Under the pieces are notes generated by a model, which saw only the letters and a program-made list of their open reading frames with translations, was not told the origin of the DNA and made no database searches. From Temperatibacter marinus (GTDB lineage: Bacteria; Pseudomonadota; Alphaproteobacteria; Sphingomonadales; Kordiimonadaceae): a stretch of 64,000 bases of DNA. This document shows, one piece after another, positions 60,144 through 64,000 of this stretch (its first letter is position 1; each line of letters opens with the position of its first letter). Position numbers and translations under genes: made by a program. The DNA lies in the NCBI RefSeq assembly GCF_031598375.1, contig NZ_CP123872.1, positions 2,228,501-2,292,500 on the forward strand, given 5' to 3'.

Positions 60144-61340
60144 CTATAATTGCATTTGTAAATCACGGGCTGTTTTGACGAAGGCATTAACGATTTCTTG
60201 TATTTCTTCGCTGCTATGAACCGCAGAAATACTGACCCGCATAAGGTTTATGCCTGAAGGGGTAGCAGGGGGGATAGCCATATTTACATAGACGCCATTA
60301 TTGAGAAGCGTTTCCCAAAAACGCGTTGCCATCAAGATATCATCTAATTTTACGGCAATGATCGGGCTTTCAGCTTTTTCAGTCGCCATGTCAAAACCAG
60401 CATCTAAAAGGCCTTTGTGAAGAGCGTGAGCGTTTTCCCACAGTTTTTCAGCCCGCCAAGGCTCGGCCTTGATTGTTTGAATGGCTGCGATAGCAGAAGC
60501 GATCACGCTAGGGGGAAGAGACGCTGTGAAAATATAGGGACGGCAAGCACTTCTAAGGATATCCATCTTTGGGTGATTTGACGTACAGAAACCACCAACA
60601 GTACCGACCGATTTAGAAAAAGTCCCTACTACAAAGTCTGTGAGATGTTCTACCCCTTCAATTTCCATGATTCCACGACCATTTGGGCCGCAAAAGCCCA
60701 TGGAATGAGCTTCATCAACAAGGGTCGTACAACCATATTTTTTGGAAATTTCAAGCATTTCTTTGAGGGGAGCTGTATCCCCAATCATAGAATAAATACC
60801 TTCTACAACAACCAATTTACCAGCATCTTCAGGCAAACGCTTTAAGCGCTTTTCAAGGCTATCAAGGTCATTATGTTTAAACCGTACTATTTGAGCATTC
60901 CCAAGCGCACACCCATCATAAATTGATGCATGACTGTCCGCGTCAATAATAATATAGTCATCTTTCCCAGCAAGGGTTGAAATCATCCCTAAATTTGCCT
61001 GGTACCCAGTAGAAAAGACCATGCAATGGTCCATGTTGTAAAAGTCAGCGAGAACGGATTCTAGCTCTTTATGGCTAGAATAGGTACCATTAAGAACCCG
61101 TGACCCTGTCGTTCCTGTTCCAAAATCATCAATAGCTTGTTTTGCAGCATTTAAGGCATTTTCGTTAAAAGTCATTCCCATATAGTTATTGGTGCCAGCA
61201 AGAACTGTTTCCCGGCCATCAATGACTGCTTTCGTTTGAGACAGAACTTTCTCCATTACAACAGTGAAAGGGTCTGCTTTTTCAAAGGGCAAAGATTTTC
61301 TGAGTTCAATGATTGAATCAAATTTATCTAATAGGTCCAT
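60144..61340 (-). CDS. spt: Serine palmitoyltransferase (alpha-oxoamine synthase)
   Basis: A 398-residue PLP enzyme. H137 (DADSHASIYDG), D209/H212 (LVDEAHSMGFCGPNGRG) and the Schiff-base lysine K243 (GTFSKSVGTVGG) are conserved in alpha-oxoamine synthases. GTNNYMGMTFNENALNAAKQAIDDFGTGTTGSRVLNGT is shared with KBL and BioF, but the neighbouring ACP, reductase and acyl-AMP ligase genes are the sphingolipid set of Caulobacter, so condensation of L-serine with a fatty acyl thioester to 3-oxo-sphinganine is the likely reaction. Last gene of the leftward operon; 38 bases after acp. Confidence 0.87.
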   Translation of the reverse strand: MDLLDKFDSIIELRKSLPFEKADPFTVVMEKVLSQTKAVIDGRETVLAGTNNYMGMTFNENALNAAKQAIDDFGTGTTGSRVLNGTYSSHKELESVLADFYNMDHCMVFSTGYQANLGMISTLAGKDDYIIIDADSHASIYDGCALGNAQIVRFKHNDLDSLEKRLKRLPEDAGKLVVVEGIYSMIGDTAPLKEMLEISKKYGCTTLVDEAHSMGFCGPNGRGIMEIEGVEHLTDFVVGTFSKSVGTVGGFCTSNHPKMDILRSACRPYIFTASLPPSVIASAIAAIQTIKAEPWRAEKLWENAHALHKGLLDAGFDMATEKAESPIIAVKLDDILMATRFWETLLNNGVYVNMAIPPATPSGINLMRVSISAVHSSEEIQEIVNAFVKTARDLQMQL

Positions 61341-61378
61341 GACTATTCCTTAACTAGAAAGATAGGCGAGAGAGTGGT

Positions 61379-61618
61379 TTAACCAAGGTCTTCTTCAACG
61401 GCATCAGCCACTTGTTGAATCGTTTCAAGCTCTGGTAATTTGTTGATCGGTAGTAGGATGTCAAATTCATCTTCAATATCCGCTACAAGGTCCATCACTG
61501 TTAAGCTATCCAGTTCAAGATCGGAGGCAAACGTTGTTTCTGGTTTAAGAGAAATCCCCTTTTTGTTGAGAGGGGTGATTAGCTCATAAATTTTGGTACG
61601 AATTTCTTCGTTAGTCAT
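61379..61618 (-). CDS. Sphingolipid-dedicated acyl carrier protein
   Basis: A 79-residue ACP; start ATG 61618 (MTNEEIRTKIYELI) rather than 61633, by family length. Phosphopantetheine attachment is S38 in LELDSLTVMDLVADIEDEF. It should carry the acyl chain supplied by the acyl-AMP ligase to serine palmitoyltransferase. Acidic, 38 bases upstream of spt on the same strand. Confidence 0.9.
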   Translation of the reverse strand: MTNEEIRTKIYELITPLNKKGISLKPETTFASDLELDSLTVMDLVADIEDEFDILLPINKLPELETIQQVADAVEEDLG

Positions 61619-61745
61619 AGCGCATACTCTCATTAAAATGTTTAGAATCCAACTATACTCAGAAGAAGAGTATAAAATCTAAGGATTTTTCTCAGCTACT
61701 GGAGAAATGTGGACACAATATGAATTCTATATAGTTTTGCAGAGA

Positions 61746-62681
61746 TTAAAGCAAATTTTTTTGCTTATACCAGTTAATGGTTTCGCTAAATCCCTCTTCT
61801 AGTGTGTATTTTGGCTTAAATGGAAACGGAGGGGGGCTCTGAACTGTCCAATCTGAATGCGTTAGTTCATTAATTTTTTTGTGAGATAGTAATTCGGGCT
61901 TTCTAGTGAGAATAGCTTTTAAACTATTGATATAACCGATTAATTTCAAAACAAGCCACGGAATTGTAAGCGTTTTAATTTGACCATTTGGATAGAGAGG
62001 CGCCACTCTGTTTTTCAAATCCTGAGCAGTGTAGCCCTGTGAATTCGCATCGCCGCCTTCGATAGTTGATTGGTTGAAATCTTCGGAAAGTTGTTGAACA
62101 ATCATGCGTGCCATATCATCGGCATGGATGAGCGCAAATCTATTATTCTGACTGCCTGCAGCAAAGAGAAAGCCTTGTTTTGCCATTTTGAACATAGGTA
62201 GGAATTCATAATCCCCTGGACCATATATGCCGCCTGGCCTGATAATCATCCAATCAAAGGGCCACTTAAACGTATGGAGAGCTTGATCTCCCTCCCATTT
62301 ACTTAAAGCATAATGCGAGAGGCTTGGTTCTCGGGCTGCCATGCTTGATATCATGATAAATTTTTTAACTTTTGAATGTTTCGCAGCTTGCAATGCATTC
62401 CAAGCCCCCATTTTATTGACACGCCTGAACCCTTCTAGTGACAGCGCTTTGGTAAGGCCTGCGCCGTGAATGAAGATGCTAGCTCCCTGAGCAAGTAGTG
62501 ATAAAGATTCTGGAAGTTCGACATCCCCTGTCACCCAAGTTACGCCGTCTTTTTCTTTTTGAGGGCGACGGGTAAGGGCTCTGACATGATAGCCTTCAGT
62601 GACCAGATGATCGATGAGGTAAGCCCCTAAAAAACCAGTCGCTCCTGTGAGAGCGACTGTTTTATTAAAGTCAGAAGGCAT
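61746..62681 (-). CDS. NAD(P)-dependent epimerase/dehydratase family, ceramide reductase CerR-like
   Basis: A 311-residue extended SDR. NAD(P)-binding TGATGFLGAYL (12-22), DVEL, Y124-x3-K128 in HYALSKWEGD with upstream SSMAA, and GGIYGPGDYEFLP are typical. In Caulobacter the equivalent gene reduces the 3-oxo group of oxidised ceramide after N-acylation. It lies between acp and the acyl-AMP ligase gene, whose stop is 3 bases upstream. Other SDR functions cannot be excluded from sequence alone, but the context is strong. Confidence 0.83.
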   Translation of the reverse strand: MPSDFNKTVALTGATGFLGAYLIDHLVTEGYHVRALTRRPQKEKDGVTWVTGDVELPESLSLLAQGASIFIHGAGLTKALSLEGFRRVNKMGAWNALQAAKHSKVKKFIMISSMAAREPSLSHYALSKWEGDQALHTFKWPFDWMIIRPGGIYGPGDYEFLPMFKMAKQGFLFAAGSQNNRFALIHADDMARMIVQQLSEDFNQSTIEGGDANSQGYTAQDLKNRVAPLYPNGQIKTLTIPWLVLKLIGYINSLKAILTRKPELLSHKKINELTHSDWTVQSPPPFPFKPKYTLEEGFSETINWYKQKNLL

Positions 62682-62684
62682 AGA

Positions 62685-64000
62685 TTAACTCGCTAAAGCT
62701 TGCAATTGACCAGAAAGGAATTGATTTCGGGCTTTTACACGAGATAATTTCCCTGAAGACGTTCGGGGAAGGGCACGGGGTGCAACGAGTTCGACAATCA
62801 CATTAATTCCAGTTTCACGTTGCACATGCTTTTTCAATTCATCAATAAAGCGCAATCTTTCTGCCGTATCAGAGACACGACATTGGACCAAAATGAGAGG
62901 AATTTCCTCTGCTTGTTCGCCAGGAACAGAAATGGCAGCCACATCGCCACTTTTGACGCCTTGTAATTGCTCTGCAGCCCATTCAATATCTTGTGGCCAG
63001 TGGTTTTTACCATTTACAATGATCATGTCTTTAACCCGACCAACAATGTAAATATAGCCATTTTTAAGATAGCCCATATCCCCAGTATTGAGCCAACCAT
63101 CCGCGCTTAGACAGGCAGCAGTAGAGTCAGGGTCATTAAAATACTCACGCATTACAGAGGTGCCGCGCACAAAAATTTGCCCGACTTGTTTTTCGTTTAG
63201 AACAGCATCTTCAGTGGATCTGATTTCTACTTCATACTCCGGCATGGGTTTGCCGCAGTTAACAACTTCTCGCATGCGCGGTGCATCGTCACTATTATTT
63301 ACAAGTAAATGCGTTTCGCCTGTTAGAAGGCTTTCGTCCATCAGGTCGATTTCTATGCCCTTGCCAACATCCCCAAAACTTACGCCTAAAGTACATTCAG
63401 CTAGTCCATAACTTGGCAGTAAGGCTGTTTGCTTAAATCCGATAGGTTTAAATGTATCCAAGAAGAAGCGCATAACATCAGGACGGATCATTTCGGCTCC
63501 GATTCCAGCAATGCGCCAGCTTGATAAATCAAGTTCTTCAAGGGCCGATTGACGTGTTCCAGCTCTGCGAGCGCATACGTCGTAGCCAAAGGTAGGGCTA
63601 TAACTTATTGTTCCTTTGTTTTTTGTCAAAACACGCAGCCAACTTAACGGTCGGCGTGCAAATTCTTCGGTAGGAATAAAATCAGCTGTTAACTGACAAG
63701 TAACAGATGTTAAAAGCGTCCCAACAAGTCCCATGTCATGATAGAAAGGCAACCATGATGTTATTCTATCATCATCTTGTAAATTCACACCGTGATAGCC
63801 CATGCCATAGTTATTGGCCATAAGCGATTTATGGGTGACGACAATCCCATGGGGAAAACGTGTCGATCCAGAAGAATATTGTAGGTAAGCCACATCCTCT
63901 GTGGTGGGAAGACGCGGGTCTGCATCGCCGGCCTGGGCCATATAGTGATCCCAGTCACCTGTGAATGTAACGTCGGTCCCTTTTTTGGCTTCTTCAAGGA
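62685..64000 (-). CDS. Fatty acyl-AMP ligase / acyl-ACP synthetase (AasR-like), N-terminus outside window
   Basis: The frame is open to the right edge, so the first part of the protein is missing; ~438 codons are present. YSSGSTRFPHGIVVTHKSL is the ATP-binding motif in the form seen in fatty acyl-AMP ligases, YGLAE is A5, GWLNTGDMGYLKNGYIYIVGRVKDMIIVNGKNHWPQDIE covers A7-A8, and LPRTSSGKLSR gives the C-terminal lysine. It should activate a fatty acid and load it onto the ACP encoded two genes downstream. First visible gene of the leftward sphingolipid operon (aasR-cerR-acp-spt). Confidence 0.88.
   Translation of the reverse strand, partial: LEEAKKGTDVTFTGDWDHYMAQAGDADPRLPTTEDVAYLQYSSGSTRFPHGIVVTHKSLMANNYGMGYHGVNLQDDDRITSWLPFYHDMGLVGTLLTSVTCQLTADFIPTEEFARRPLSWLRVLTKNKGTISYSPTFGYDVCARRAGTRQSALEELDLSSWRIAGIGAEMIRPDVMRFFLDTFKPIGFKQTALLPSYGLAECTLGVSFGDVGKGIEIDLMDESLLTGETHLLVNNSDDAPRMREVVNCGKPMPEYEVEIRSTEDAVLNEKQVGQIFVRGTSVMREYFNDPDSTAACLSADGWLNTGDMGYLKNGYIYIVGRVKDMIIVNGKNHWPQDIEWAAEQLQGVKSGDVAAISVPGEQAEEIPLILVQCRVSDTAERLRFIDELKKHVQRETGINVIVELVAPRALPRTSSGKLSRVKARNQFLSGQLQALAS

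Noticed and set aside
1-64000. tRNA, rRNA, CRISPR arrays, insertion sequences, prophage or integrative elements
   Set aside because: Looked for and not seen: no cloverleaf-type sequence, no regularly spaced repeats, no transposase, integrase or phage structural gene.

Overview
The window looks like a chromosomal segment from a low-to-moderate G+C marine-type alphaproteobacterium. Lineage clues are the histidine phosphotransferase ChpT, the flagellar regulator FliX divergent from flgI, a DksA that lacks most of its zinc cysteines, an alphaproteobacterial ruvCAB-ybgC-tolQRAB block, a 2-oxoglutarate:ferredoxin oxidoreductase (korAB), and a Caulobacter-like serine palmitoyltransferase/ACP/ceramide reductase/acyl-ACP synthetase cluster. 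The exact order cannot be fixed from the sequence; Kordiimonadales/Emcibacterales-type bacteria would fit. There are no rRNA or tRNA genes, CRISPR arrays, insertion sequences or phage genes, and no gene-free stretch exceeds about 260 bases.

Layout. 0-5 kb: the end of an M14-like peptidase, a Tat-exported M19 dipeptidase, and a fatty-acid-hydroxylase/DUF2141 pair divergent from a TetR regulator, with two operator-like palindromes between them; then small uncharacterised genes. 5-9.5 kb: a LytS/LytR-type two-component system followed by a MotA/TolQ-like plus OmpA/MotB-like pair. 9.5-20.3 kb: an ABC exporter, rpmE, a periplasmic binding-like protein, korAB (G+C-richer than its surroundings), a HAMP stub, glutathione reductase, and an LhgO-like oxidase coupled to a Kelch protein. 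20.4-27.5 kb: yebC, ruvC-ruvA-ruvB, ybgC, tolQ-tolR-tolA, tolB (no pal), then cysQ on the other strand. 28.4-35.2 kb: chpT and a tight cheA-cheW-cheY-cheB-cheR operon whose CheA carries an internal truncated-globin-like domain, two CheW-like domains and a receiver.

35-45 kb holds metabolic and housekeeping genes: a PLP-dependent trans-sulfuration enzyme, an MFS transporter, yaaA, a two-subunit molybdenum hydroxylase of the IorAB type, and two ABC-F ATPases (Uup-like, EttA). 45.4-55.1 kb is the most intriguing accessory part: a HELGH metallopeptidase behind two palindromes; then two divergent units sharing a 240-base intergenic region. Leftward are an LptF/LptG-type permease pair without lptD, a flippase, a GNAT-like protein and a ribbon-helix-helix/transmembrane/EF-hand protein. 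Rightward are a DUF2141 protein, a lipid kinase and a nucleotidyltransferase-like protein. 55.1-59.5 kb is flagellar (flagellin, flgI-flgJ-FlgN-like, fliX) with recognisable sigma-54 promoters. 59.6 kb to the end: dksA behind two TTAA-N7-TTAA boxes, and the sphingolipid cluster spt-acp-cerR-aasR (last gene cut by the window edge).

How it fits together. Two themes recur: motility/cell-cycle control (ChpT, Che proteins, FliX, flagellar genes, CtrA-like and sigma-54 sites) and envelope lipid biology (sphingolipid synthesis, lipid kinase, LptFG-like export, flippase, Tol system, peptidoglycan-binding motor-like pair). My main inference is that the 46-55 kb units handle export or head-group modification of the ceramide lipids made by the 60-64 kb cluster.
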